Below, one piece after another: positions 17,113-25,571 of a stretch of 64,000 nucleotides of DNA (the stretch's first letter is position 1; each line of letters begins with the position of its first letter). A program made the position numbers and the translations under genes. Source of the DNA: Planctomycetota bacterium (GTDB lineage: Bacteria; Planctomycetota; UBA1135; GCA-002686595); the NCBI GenBank assembly GCA_016712565.1, contig JADJQU010000010.1:148000-211999 (forward strand). Reading direction: 5' to 3'. The notes under the pieces were generated by a model, which was not told where the DNA came from, did not search any database, and saw only the letters and a program-made list of their open reading frames with translations.

Positions 17113-17118
17113 TACACT
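17113..17118 (+). promoter_or_regulatory. -10-like TACACT (extended TGC)
   Basis: GTGC-TACACT, 45 bases before the ATG at 17164; it implies a leader of roughly 38 bases. Confidence 0.45.
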
Positions 17119-17163
17119 CTCTCGCCTTTTTCGCCACGGAATGCTCGCCCACGCGAGGTCACC

Positions 17164-18207
17164 ATGCAGTCGACCGACCTGATCAGCCTGCTCGTCATCG
17201 CCCTGGGCAACGCCCAGGTCAGCGGCACCCGCCACCCCCCCATCGATTCCGTGGAGGAGCTGCTCAAGCTCGACATCTCCGGAAAGAAGGAGAAGTACGC
17301 GGCCGTGCGCTTCCTCACCAAGGACTCCCCCGAGGGCAAGCCCCTGGCGGATTGGTTGTTGTCCCTGGAGGGCCTGAAGCAGTTGCGGCTGATCAAGGGC
17401 CAGCTCCAGGCCCCCGAGGGCATGACGCCGGCGATGATCGCCGCCATGTCGGGAGGCTCGCCGATGATGCTGCTGGCCGTCTACGGCGATCACTGCGAGG
17501 TCTTCCAACCGATGATGATCACGCCGCCGCCGGTGGACCTCAAGGTGGACGACCTGCTGGAGTTCCTGATGAACTCCTCCAAGGCGGCGCTGATCCGCGA
17601 GGAACTCGCCAAGCGCTACGCGAACATCCCGCGCACGGCCAACGAGAACGCCTGGCAGGCCCTGCTGCGCAACCTGCCCGAACAGCTGCCGGCGCCGGTG
17701 ATCAACAGCCTGATCGCCGTGCTGGCGCTCCCCGATGTGCCCGAGGAGGACCGCAAGACCTTCGAGGAGCTCTACAAGTCCCGCGCGGTCCCGGTGGTGC
17801 CGCGCTTCGAGTTCACCAACCGCGGACGCGTGGACGGGATCCCGCCCAAGCTGGAGTTGGTGGAGGCCTCGAAGCTCCTGCAGGAGCAGCTCAACAAGGC
17901 CTCGGTGTTCGCGGCCGCCAAGAAGCTCGACCAGTGGTCGACGCACTTCCGCGCCTGCGCCCAGATCGTCTCCAGCGGCCCCCAGCAGACCGACCCGATG
18001 CTCGGCATCTTCGACGAGTGCGGCTGGCCCAAGCCCGCGGTCAATCTGCTGGCGGGCGTGGTGCGTTCGTGGGTCTTCGGCGGCAAGGGCAGCTGGAACG
18101 ACGTCAATCTGAACACCGACAGCGAGTACAACGAGGTTTCCTCGGCGCTCCTGGAGCGCGTGCAGGACAGCATCGTCGCCGCGAGCTGCACCCAGCCCAG
18201 GGGCTAG
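17164..18207 (+). CDS. Hypothetical protein, Leu-rich helical
   Basis: 347 residues, no signal peptide and no clear membrane segment, predicted mostly helical. Visible features are a Met-rich stretch (M-T-P-A-M-I-A-A-M-S-G-G-S-P-M-M) near residue 93, a proline block (M-I-T-P-P-P-V-D-L-K), and paired hydrophobic helices such as L-L-R-N-L-P-E-Q-L. I do not recognise the family. It stands alone with its own TACACT promoter box. The ATG at 17164 is the only start consistent with that box. Probably cytosolic. Confidence 0.65.
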   Translation: MQSTDLISLLVIALGNAQVSGTRHPPIDSVEELLKLDISGKKEKYAAVRFLTKDSPEGKPLADWLLSLEGLKQLRLIKGQLQAPEGMTPAMIAAMSGGSPMMLLAVYGDHCEVFQPMMITPPPVDLKVDDLLEFLMNSSKAALIREELAKRYANIPRTANENAWQALLRNLPEQLPAPVINSLIAVLALPDVPEEDRKTFEELYKSRAVPVVPRFEFTNRGRVDGIPPKLELVEASKLLQEQLNKASVFAAAKKLDQWSTHFRACAQIVSSGPQQTDPMLGIFDECGWPKPAVNLLAGVVRSWVFGGKGSWNDVNLNTDSEYNEVSSALLERVQDSIVAASCTQPRG

Positions 18208-18301
18208 GAGCACGACCGGGGACCGGGTGCGCGCCCCGCGCCGGTCCCAGGCCATTCTCGTGCCCGGCGCCACGCGGCAAGGACCTGACCCGCGGCCCTG
18301 C

Positions 18302-18307
18302 TACCCT
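18302..18307 (+). promoter_or_regulatory. -10-like TACCCT (extended TGC)
   Basis: CCCTGC-TACCCT. The ATG at 18309 starts only 1 base after the box, whereas the in-frame GTG at 18318 lies 10 bases after it. If this is the -10, the GTG is the more plausible start. Confidence 0.45.
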
Positions 18308-18308
18308 G

Positions 18309-19607
18309 ATGGGCCCCGTGTCCACGCAGCCTCGCAACCGCGCCCGCCAGCGCCTCCTGGCGTTGGCGGCGGGCCTCCTCCTGGCTCCCCTGTGCGCCGA
18401 GGGAGCCTACAGGCTTTGGCTTTCGGCCTCGGGAAGGCCCTTCGACCCGGAGGGCGCGGCCCGCTCGGTGGAGACACTCGCCGCCCACGTGCGCGGCACC
18501 GAGTTCGTCCCCGCGGATCCCGCGCAGGTGCGGCCCAACGAGCACGGCATGGCCCTGCACCCCTACGTGGGCTACCAGATCGAGCGCTTCCTCGAGGCCC
18601 GGGACAACGGCCGTGATTATTGGACGAGCCCCGAAGCGGCGGCCGATTACGACGTGCTCGTGCTCGGCGGTTCGGTGGCCGTGGGCCTCATCGGCACCTG
18701 GCGCGAGCAGATGCTGCCGCTGTTGCAGGCCGACCCTCGCTTCAAGGCCCGCAACCTTCGGGTGCACTGGCGCACCTGCGCCGGGCACAAGCAGCCCCAG
18801 CACGCCAACAATCTGCAGTGGGCGCTCTCGCTGGGGGATCGACCCGACCTCGTGATCCTGCTGGACGGCTTCAACGAGGTGGCGGTGGCGGCCGAGAACG
18901 CCACCTACGGCGTGCACCCGCTCTACCCCATGTGGACGGAAATGCAGGCCGGCCTCTCGGGTCCCGTCGGCGGGGCGGGCGAGTTCGAGCGGATCGGCGA
19001 AATCGTCGGCCTGCGCAAGGAAGGCCTGTTGTGGGAGCAACGGACGGCCCGACACGGCCTCACGAGCAGCGCGCTGCTCGCGGGTTTCGTCGAACGACGC
19101 TTCAGCTCACTGGCCGGACGCGCGGACCGACTGTTTGCCGAGTTGCGCGACCTGCGCGCGACCGCCTTGAGTGCGCAGCCGTCCTTGATCACGGGCCCGC
19201 CGTTCCCGAACGATCCCGCGCGCATCCAGGCCATGTCCCTCGACTGCTGGAGCGAGGGTTCCCGCAGCATGCACGCGGCCTGTGCGGCCCGCGGGATCCG
19301 CTTCCTGCACGTGCTGCAGCCCGCCGCTCGCGACCCCGGCTCCAAGCCCCTGACGGCCGAGGAGGAAGCGGGTTCGATGGAACCCGCCGTGTGGCGCACT
19401 TCCGTGGAACTGGGCTATCCCAAGTTGCGCGAGGCCGGTGCCCGGCTCGCGGCCCTGGGCATCGACTTCCTCGACGCCTCGGACGTCTTCCGGGACCACC
19501 CCGAGGCGCTCTACAAGGACCACTGCCATTTCACGCCGGAGGGCTACGGGATCCTCGACCGCCGCATCGCGGAGCACCTGCTCGCGGTGCTGCCGAAGGA
19601 ACTCTGA
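18309..19607 (+). CDS. Membrane-anchored SGNH/GDSL-like protein
   Basis: 432 residues from ATG (or 429 from the GTG at 18318, which fits the promoter box better). One N-terminal membrane segment is at about residues 16-33. The block V-L-V-L-G-G-S-V-A-V-G-L corresponds to SGNH block I with Gly-Gly-Ser in place of Gly-Asp-Ser. L-V-I-L-L-D-G-F-N-E matches block III, and D-H-C-H-F-T-P-E-G-Y near the end is the block V D-x-x-H. Such proteins are esterases or acyl-transfer partners acting on surface polysaccharide. It has no close operon partner, so the role is open. Confidence 0.7.
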   Translation: MGPVSTQPRNRARQRLLALAAGLLLAPLCAEGAYRLWLSASGRPFDPEGAARSVETLAAHVRGTEFVPADPAQVRPNEHGMALHPYVGYQIERFLEARDNGRDYWTSPEAAADYDVLVLGGSVAVGLIGTWREQMLPLLQADPRFKARNLRVHWRTCAGHKQPQHANNLQWALSLGDRPDLVILLDGFNEVAVAAENATYGVHPLYPMWTEMQAGLSGPVGGAGEFERIGEIVGLRKEGLLWEQRTARHGLTSSALLAGFVERRFSSLAGRADRLFAELRDLRATALSAQPSLITGPPFPNDPARIQAMSLDCWSEGSRSMHAACAARGIRFLHVLQPAARDPGSKPLTAEEEAGSMEPAVWRTSVELGYPKLREAGARLAALGIDFLDASDVFRDHPEALYKDHCHFTPEGYGILDRRIAEHLLAVLPKEL

Positions 19608-19650
19608 CCCCCGGGCCCGGTGGAAGCGCCGGGCCGCGGACCGAAGGTGC

Positions 19651-19706
19651 CTCCCGCCGCCTCCCGCCGCCGCCTCCCGCCGCCTCCCGCCGCCGCCTCC
19701 CGCCGC
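19651..19706. repeat. GC-rich tandem repeat CTCCCGCCGC, five copies
   Basis: CTCCCGCCGC begins at 19651, 19661, 19674, 19684 and 19697, i.e. alternating steps of 10 and 13, so the true unit is 23 bases. It lies in the 262-base gap between the SGNH gene and the next gene and codes for nothing obvious. Confidence 0.8.
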
Positions 19707-19869
19707 TGCCCGCCGGGGCCGCCGGGGGCACCGGCCTCCCGGGGAGGCCCCGCGGGGTTGAGGGTGCCCCTAAGGCCAGGTGAGCCGACCCCTGCCGATG
19801 TTGCGCGTTTGAGGCACGGCCAACGGGGGGGGATGGGGCCCCCTGGATTGCTTCAGTTCACGCCCGCGG

Positions 19870-21861
19870 GTGTCCGAACCCCAGGAGTTCCCATCCCTGT
19901 TTCGCCCGTTGAGGCATCGCTTGTCCGATTCCCTCGATCCCCCCTCGCTCCAGCCGCCCCATGGCGTGGCTCCGGCCCAGGTCGCCCTGCGCTGGGCTGA
20001 ACTGGCCCGTGCGATGACGCTGTACCCAGAGTCCAGCGTTCGGGTGACGCGTTCGGTGGAGGGTTTCCTCGAGTCACTGCACGGCTGCCTGACCGACGAC
20101 GTCGTGGAACTCAAGCTGGCCTTCTCGGCCTCCGGCTGCTGGATCAACGGGCAAGTCTTCGATCAGAAGGAGCATCCGGGGCTGCGCTGGCTGCGGGAGC
20201 GGCTGTTTCGCTCCCACCTGGCCGGGGCCGCCTTCTCCGGAGCCGTCGACGCCGATTCCCTGCTCACCTTCACGAAACGCCTGCTGGCGTTGTACACGCG
20301 CCGGAATCTGGCGCTCACGTTCGAGGAACTCTGGCCCAGCGCCTACGGCGGCATCCACCCCCTCGAGCGCTGCTTCGACGGAACCTTCTCCAGCGACGAG
20401 GACCAGGCCTCCGGCGGCGATCTGCCGATGCTCGCCGGGCCCGGTCGCCGGGGCAGCACGGATCTGAACGACCATCTGGCCCAGGACGCGAGCATCCGGG
20501 CCGAACTCGAGGACCTGCAGGCCAAGGTGATCGCCTTGGCAGGCCAGGACGCGCCGTTTCGGGAGTTCGATCTCCTGGCCGAAATCGCCGCGCTGCTTCC
20601 CGAGGAAGGGGTGCGCGACCACGGGGCGGCGAGCGAAATGACCCTGCGGATCCTCGGGGAGCTCAAACTGCAGCTCCTCAGGCCCCCCCTGGACGCGGGA
20701 GAGGGAACGACCGCGGACGATGCCACCTTTCGACGCCTGCTGTCCGTCGTCAGCCGCAGCCACTTCGGGCGCAAGCTGACTCCCGCGGCGTCGAGTCCGC
20801 CGGGGGCGAATGAGGCAGGCGCCCCCGCGGCTTCGACGACGCCCGCTCCGGGCAGGGCGTCGGGAGCAGCCGCCGACGACGAGGAACTGGACCCCATGGT
20901 GGCCGAGATCCTCGCCGCCCCGCCCGAGCCGGTGAGTCCGCCCGCGGTCGAAGACCCCCTCGAGCAGCTCGGCGCCTATCTGCACCACCTGGTTCACTGC
21001 GACGATCCGCGCATCCTGCCGAGCCTGGAGCGGGGCATCGCGACGCTGGTCGGATCCGCGGGAGAATCGGCCCACGGACTGCTGCGGGGCTATCTGCAGT
21101 GGCTCCACGCGCAGCAGGGCCCGGGAGCCGCGGCGCGCGTCGCGCGCGTCGTCGCGTGTCTGACCGCCGGCGGCCTGCGCGAGCATCTGCGGCGCGCCGG
21201 TCTGCTCGACGTGGACAGGGTGGCCCGTGAATTCCCGCAGGGGTTCCTCGACTTCCTGCAGGGACTGAAGCTCGAGGACACCTCCGACCAGGGCGAGCTC
21301 GACCAGGTCTGCGGCGAGATCGGGCCCCGCCGCCTCAGGCAAGCCGCGTTCCTGCTTGCGGGCGCGGTGGAGTTCCTGGCCGGTCCGTTCCCGGCCGCGC
21401 TGTTCGCACTGCCGCTGCCCTCGACCGTGCCGCTGGCGCGGATGATCTACGCCCAGGACCCGCCGCGCTTCCAGGCCGGCTTCGTGCGCTTCCTGCGCAG
21501 CACCGTGGTCAGGGGTCTCGACGCCCAGGTGTTCGACCTCCTGGCGCTGCCGGAGTCCCTCCCGCCGGAGTACCTGCTGGCACTGGCCGACCAGCAGCCC
21601 GGCAAGGTCGCGGAGCAGCGCGAGTTGTGCCTGCACGGGTTCGTGACCGCGACCGAATGCAGCATGCCCATGCTCGCTCGCCACGTGCGCGCCATCCAGA
21701 TGCTGGCGCACTGCGATTCGTCGAATACCCAAGGCCTCCTGGATCGCCTGTTGAAGGAGCGCCGACGCTTGTTCTTCAAGAAACACCCCAAGGCCGCCCG
21801 TGACGCCGCGGCGCGAGTCCGACTCCTGCTCGAGCGGGCCAAAGGAACGCCCCATGTGTGA
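19870..21861 (+). CDS. Unknown protein coupled to an HD-GYP protein
   Basis: 663 residues starting with GTG, no membrane segment. The N-terminal ~110 residues (L-A-R-A-M-T-L-Y-P-E-S-S-V-R-V ... F-T-K-R-L-L-A-L) resemble in layout the N-terminus of the next gene (L-V-V-A-L-T-N-A-R-I-Y-G-E-D-H-P-R-L), suggesting an internal duplication. A low-complexity Ala/Pro/Gly linker follows at about residues 305-345. The rest is a helical-repeat region (HEAT-like, L-L-R-G-Y-L-Q-W-L, L-D-R-L-L-K-E-R-R) with an Arg/Lys-rich end. It overlaps the HD-GYP gene by 8 bases, implying tight co-expression and probably a physical partner or receptor for that signalling enzyme. Function unknown. Confidence 0.7.
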   Translation: MSEPQEFPSLFRPLRHRLSDSLDPPSLQPPHGVAPAQVALRWAELARAMTLYPESSVRVTRSVEGFLESLHGCLTDDVVELKLAFSASGCWINGQVFDQKEHPGLRWLRERLFRSHLAGAAFSGAVDADSLLTFTKRLLALYTRRNLALTFEELWPSAYGGIHPLERCFDGTFSSDEDQASGGDLPMLAGPGRRGSTDLNDHLAQDASIRAELEDLQAKVIALAGQDAPFREFDLLAEIAALLPEEGVRDHGAASEMTLRILGELKLQLLRPPLDAGEGTTADDATFRRLLSVVSRSHFGRKLTPAASSPPGANEAGAPAASTTPAPGRASGAAADDEELDPMVAEILAAPPEPVSPPAVEDPLEQLGAYLHHLVHCDDPRILPSLERGIATLVGSAGESAHGLLRGYLQWLHAQQGPGAAARVARVVACLTAGGLREHLRRAGLLDVDRVAREFPQGFLDFLQGLKLEDTSDQGELDQVCGEIGPRRLRQAAFLLAGAVEFLAGPFPAALFALPLPSTVPLARMIYAQDPPRFQAGFVRFLRSTVVRGLDAQVFDLLALPESLPPEYLLALADQQPGKVAEQRELCLHGFVTATECSMPMLARHVRAIQMLAHCDSSNTQGLLDRLLKERRRLFFKKHPKAARDAAARVRLLLERAKGTPHV

Positions 21862-23284
21862 CCTGCATCGCGAGGAAGAGCTCGGCCGTCCCCGCGGCGG
21901 CGTCGAGGAACTTGTCGACGAGCTGGTCGTGGCCCTGACCAACGCGCGCATCTACGGCGAGGACCACCCGCGCCTGGAACACTCGCTCGCCTCCCTGCGC
22001 AGCAGCATCGAGGCACTGGCCTCCGCCGACGGAGATCAGCCGATCGTGCTGGGAACCGCCCAGGGGGTCCTGTTCTACCAGCAACGCCCGCTCTTGGGCG
22101 CCAGCCTTTCGAGCGCGAAGTTGATCGAGGCCCTGACCCAGTGCCGGGCCGGGGCCCTGTCCATCCACCCTCGCGCGCAGAGGTACGAATGGAAGGCGCT
22201 GGTGGAGGTGCTGGCGAAGAACAAGCACGGCTACCCCACGCTACGGGAGGCCAACGAGGATCTGGCGGGTCGCGGCTGCAAGCAGATCGAGTTCCTGCCC
22301 GAATTCCGCAGCGCGGGAACGGCACCGCAGCACGGCGATCCGGGCCCGCGCCCGCGACTGGGGGTCGTGGATCCGGGCCGCGCCCGGACGCAGTTCAAGG
22401 TCCCCCTGGAGCTGTACCAGCAGACCGTCGTGCTGCTGCAGGAGTCCGCCGCGCGCGCCAGCCACCGGGAGGACGTGGACCTCGAGCGGACCAAGGGCTT
22501 CGTCGAGGCCATCCTCTCCGGGCTGGTCAAGGACGCGCCCACGATGCTGAGGCTGGCGCGCTACGAGCGCTACGACGCCTACACCTTCGGGCACTCGATC
22601 CGGGTGTGCTTCCTGGCCCTCAACTTCGCCGCCACCCTTTATAAGGACGAGGAGACGCTGCTGCGCATCGGCATGGCCGCGCTGCTCCACGACATCGGCA
22701 AGGCTCGCGTGCCCTTCGAGGTGCTGCATTCCACCTCGCGCCTCTCGGACGAGGAGCGCGCCGTGATGAGCCTGCACACGAATCACGGGGGCGAGATCCT
22801 GCTGGCGAGCGCCGATTCCGATCCGCTGTCCGTGGCGTCCGCCTTCGGCCACCACCAGACCCTGGACGGTGGAGGCTATCCGCGGACTCTGCACCCGGTG
22901 CGCCAGTCCGGGGCCACGCGCATCGTGAAGATCTGCGATGTCTTCGAGGCCCTGACCGCCGTGCGGCCGTACAAGCCGCGCATGTCCGCGGCCAAGGCGT
23001 TCCGCGTCATGCTCTCGATGCAGGGGCACTTCGATGCCACGCTGCTCTGCCAGTTCATGAGGTTCACGGGCGTGTTCCCCACGGGCACGACGGTCCGCAT
23101 GTCGACCGGCGAGCAGGCGTGCGTGCTGCGCCAGACCGCAAACCCGCTGGCCCCACTCGTGCGCATCGAAGTCGACGACCTGGGGGCGGAACTCCAGGAG
23201 GACCCGGACCTGATCCAGGACCTCTCCCTGCCGGCCGCCGCGGGACGCTGGCACATCGCCGGCGTCATCGATAGCGCGGCCTAG
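21854..23284 (+). CDS. HD-GYP domain signalling phosphodiesterase
   Basis: 476 residues. After a ~150-residue N-terminal domain shared in outline with the upstream gene comes an HD-GYP domain: His247 in F-G-H-S, H-D-I-G-K (279-283), H-T-N-H-G (308-312), H-H-Q-T-L-D (333-338) and G-Y-P (341-343). The next conserved block R-I-V-K-I-C-D-V-F-E-A-L-T-A is also intact, so the enzyme should be active. HD-GYP enzymes hydrolyse cyclic-di-GMP or related dinucleotides. The N-terminal module has no recognised sensor. The start overlaps the previous stop by 8 bases. Confidence 0.9.
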   Translation: MCDLHREEELGRPRGGVEELVDELVVALTNARIYGEDHPRLEHSLASLRSSIEALASADGDQPIVLGTAQGVLFYQQRPLLGASLSSAKLIEALTQCRAGALSIHPRAQRYEWKALVEVLAKNKHGYPTLREANEDLAGRGCKQIEFLPEFRSAGTAPQHGDPGPRPRLGVVDPGRARTQFKVPLELYQQTVVLLQESAARASHREDVDLERTKGFVEAILSGLVKDAPTMLRLARYERYDAYTFGHSIRVCFLALNFAATLYKDEETLLRIGMAALLHDIGKARVPFEVLHSTSRLSDEERAVMSLHTNHGGEILLASADSDPLSVASAFGHHQTLDGGGYPRTLHPVRQSGATRIVKICDVFEALTAVRPYKPRMSAAKAFRVMLSMQGHFDATLLCQFMRFTGVFPTGTTVRMSTGEQACVLRQTANPLAPLVRIEVDDLGAELQEDPDLIQDLSLPAAAGRWHIAGVIDSAA

Positions 23285-23304
23285 TGCCGTGAGGGCGGCC
23301 GCGC

Positions 23305-23349
23305 CCCGGATTCCTCCCCGGATTCCCACCCGGATTCCCACCCGGATTC
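23305..23349. repeat. 12-bp tandem repeat CCCGGATTC, four copies
   Basis: CCCGGATTC begins at 23305, 23317, 23329 and 23341, an exact 12-base period starting 20 bases after the HD-GYP stop codon. In one frame it reads as I-P-T-R repeats, but no gene supports this. Confidence 0.85.
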
Positions 23350-23386
23350 ACCGGGCGGCGGCCCTTGCGGGCGCGACGCGCGCCGC

Positions 23387-23392
23387 TACCCT
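23387..23392 (+). promoter_or_regulatory. -10-like TACCCT
   Basis: GC-TACCCT upstream of the SRPBCC gene. The 124-base distance to the ATG at 23517 is long, so either a leader exists or a GTG near 23405 is used. Confidence 0.35.
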
Positions 23393-23516
23393 GCGGCACG
23401 TCGGAGTGCCCGCGGCAAAGCCCGCGGAGCCCTGGGGCCGAGGTCCCGGCGTCCACTCCCCGACAGGCCCCCACGGCCCGCGATCGAGGCCGCACTCCCA
23501 CGGAATCCCCCCCACG

Positions 23517-23984
23517 ATGACGTCCACAGCCACGAACACGGTCCGACTCCACCGGGTGATCCGCGCTCCCGCCCAGCGCGTCTATCGGGCCTTCCTCGAA
23601 CCCGAGGCGATGGTCAAGTGGCTCCCGCCCCACGGATTCACGGGCAAGGTGTCCCACAGCGACGTGCGCGTCGGCGGTTCCTACCGCATGTCCTTCACCA
23701 ATTTCTCCACGGGCAAGTCGCACCACTTCGGCGGCACCTACCGCGAACTCGTGCCCCATGAGCGCATCGTGTATTCGGACCAGTTCGAGGACCCGAACCT
23801 CCCGGGCGAGATGCGCGTGACGATCGGCCTGAGGAAGGTCCTGTGCGGCACGGAGCTCACGATCCTCCAGGAGGGCCTGCCCGCGGTGATTCCCTTGGAG
23901 TTCTGCCACGCGGGCTGGCAGGAATCGCTCGCGCTGCTCGCCCAACTCGTCGAGCCCGAGATCCCTGACGGCGGACCGGCCTAG
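23517..23984 (+). CDS. SRPBCC (AHSA1-like) domain protein
   Basis: 155 residues forming a single START/SRPBCC domain: the opening strand V-R-L-H-R-V-I-R-A-P-A-Q-R-V-Y-R-A-F, then W-L-P-P-H-G-F-T-G-K-V, D-V-R-V-G-G-S-Y-R-M-S-F and the closing helix C-H-A-G-W-Q-E-S-L-A-L-L. This is the Aha1/YndB-like branch, small cytosolic proteins that bind hydrophobic ligands. Length and motif order are normal. The gene ends 2 bases from the end of the convergent radical SAM gene, so their transcripts must overlap. The ligand is unknown. Confidence 0.88.
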   Translation: MTSTATNTVRLHRVIRAPAQRVYRAFLEPEAMVKWLPPHGFTGKVSHSDVRVGGSYRMSFTNFSTGKSHHFGGTYRELVPHERIVYSDQFEDPNLPGEMRVTIGLRKVLCGTELTILQEGLPAVIPLEFCHAGWQESLALLAQLVEPEIPDGGPA

Positions 23985-23986
23985 CC

Positions 23987-25558
23987 CTACACGTCCACCG
24001 CGGGCACGTAGTCCTTCGAGGACTTGGGCTGCCACTGGCCGGTGGCCTTGACGTACAGGTCGAAGGCCTTCTGCTCGATCGGGAAACGGTAGTCGCCGCG
24101 CTTGAGCCGCCAGCCCGCGATCACGCTCAGGGAATCGCGCATCCACTGCGCGCCCTCCTTCACGTGCTTGTCGTAGATCGCGGCCGTGTTGTTGTAGCGC
24201 GTCCAGGTGCGGCGGATGTCGTCGGGCAGCGGCGTGTTGTGGGAGTTGTACTTGTATTCGAAGCACTGGCCCCACTCGTAGAAATCCTTCGGCGGCTGGT
24301 AGCCCAGTTTGAGGGCGGCGTCGAAGTCCTCCGTGCCCGGGATCGGGCGGAACGGATAGACCTCGCTGCCGGCGATCGGGTACTTGTGCTTGATCGCGGC
24401 CGCGAGCTTGAGCGTGGCCTCCATCGATTCGCGCGTCTCGCCGGGGTAGCCGATGATCCAGAACGTCCCGGGGATGATCTCGCGCTTCGCCAGGGCCTCG
24501 ATCGCCTTGGGGATGTTCTCGATCTCGATGAACTTCTTGATGCGCTCCTGCATGTGCTTGGTGCCGGCCTCGGCACCCAGCCACAGCAGGTGGCACTTCG
24601 ATTCCTGGAGCAGATCGAGCGTCGGCTCCTTGTAGCGCATGATCGTTTCGATCTCGATCGTGCCGTTCCAGTGGATCGGCACCTTGAGCTCGACCAGCTT
24701 CTCGCAGAAGGCCTTGGTGCGCTTCTCGGCCACGCCCCAGTTCGCGTCCTGGAAGCGCAGCACGTCGAACTTGAAGCGCTGCTGCAGCTCGGCGATTTCC
24801 TCGGCCAGCTTGGCGCCGTCGATGGCCTTCCAGCGCCGACCGGTCAGGGCCGGCGAGCAGCAGAAGGTGCAGGGTTCGGGGCAGCCGAAGCTCGAGAAGT
24901 GGCTGAAGCCCCGCGGCGGGTTGTCGACCGTCCACTTGCCCGGCAGGGGAAAGCGGTGGCGCACCTTGAGCTTCGTGGGCCGGGTCTGCAGCTCGGCGTA
25001 GCGCTCGTATTCCAGGAGGTGCCAGGGCACCGGCTGGATCTTGTCGAAGCCGACCACCTCGCGGTGGGCAGTGTAGGCGAGCTGGCCGTCGCGCAGGATG
25101 GCCAGCCCCGGCACGCTCTCCAGGGACACGCCGCTCGAGAGCGCCTCGCAGACCTCGAAGAAGGTGATTTCGCCCTGGCCGATGCCCACCGCGTCGGCGA
25201 TGCCGCCCTTCAGGTACATCTCCGGCGTGACGCTCGGGAACCAGCCGCCCCAGATGATGGGCAGCTTGGGGTGGCGCTCGCGCACGGCCTTGGCGACCAC
25301 GTATCCGTCGTACACCTGGTAGCCAAGGATGCTGGAGCTGGCGAACAGCAGGGCGCCGTCACAGGCCTCCAGCACCTTCTCCAGGTAGTTGGGCTCGATC
25401 ATCGCGTCGATCATCACGATGTCGTAGCCCGCAGCCGCCGGACCGGTGGCGATCTGCAAGAGCTCCAGGGGCAGCAAGTCGGCGGAGAAGATCTCGCCGC
25501 GCTTGGGGTCGGCCCGGTGGGGCAGGAACAGGACGATCTTCTTGCGTGCTTGGATCAC
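23987..25558 (-). CDS. B12-binding radical SAM protein (second of a tandem pair)
   Basis: 523 residues, GTG start. The N-terminal half has the Rossmann-like B12-binding fold (L-P-L-E-L-L-Q-I-A, V-M-I-D-A-M-I, W-G-G-W-F-P-S-V-T-P). The radical SAM cluster is C-P-E-P-C-T-F-C in F-G-C-P-E-P-C-T-F-C-C-S-P, a canonical CxxxCxxC. Later blocks (I-E-I-E-T-I-M-R-Y, W-L-G-A-E-A-G, W-I-I-G-Y-P-G-E-T-R) are typical of class-B radical SAM methylases and cyclases. It lies 13 bases after its paralogue, so the two are one operon. Both start M-I-Q and share L-F-L-P-H-R-A-D. Substrate not identifiable; lipid, cofactor or natural-product modification are all possible. Confidence 0.88.
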   Translation of the reverse strand: MIQARKKIVLFLPHRADPKRGEIFSADLLPLELLQIATGPAAAGYDIVMIDAMIEPNYLEKVLEACDGALLFASSSILGYQVYDGYVVAKAVRERHPKLPIIWGGWFPSVTPEMYLKGGIADAVGIGQGEITFFEVCEALSSGVSLESVPGLAILRDGQLAYTAHREVVGFDKIQPVPWHLLEYERYAELQTRPTKLKVRHRFPLPGKWTVDNPPRGFSHFSSFGCPEPCTFCCSPALTGRRWKAIDGAKLAEEIAELQQRFKFDVLRFQDANWGVAEKRTKAFCEKLVELKVPIHWNGTIEIETIMRYKEPTLDLLQESKCHLLWLGAEAGTKHMQERIKKFIEIENIPKAIEALAKREIIPGTFWIIGYPGETRESMEATLKLAAAIKHKYPIAGSEVYPFRPIPGTEDFDAALKLGYQPPKDFYEWGQCFEYKYNSHNTPLPDDIRRTWTRYNNTAAIYDKHVKEGAQWMRDSLSVIAGWRLKRGDYRFPIEQKAFDLYVKATGQWQPKSSKDYVPAVDV

Positions 25559-25571
25559 GGGGCGCGCTCCG

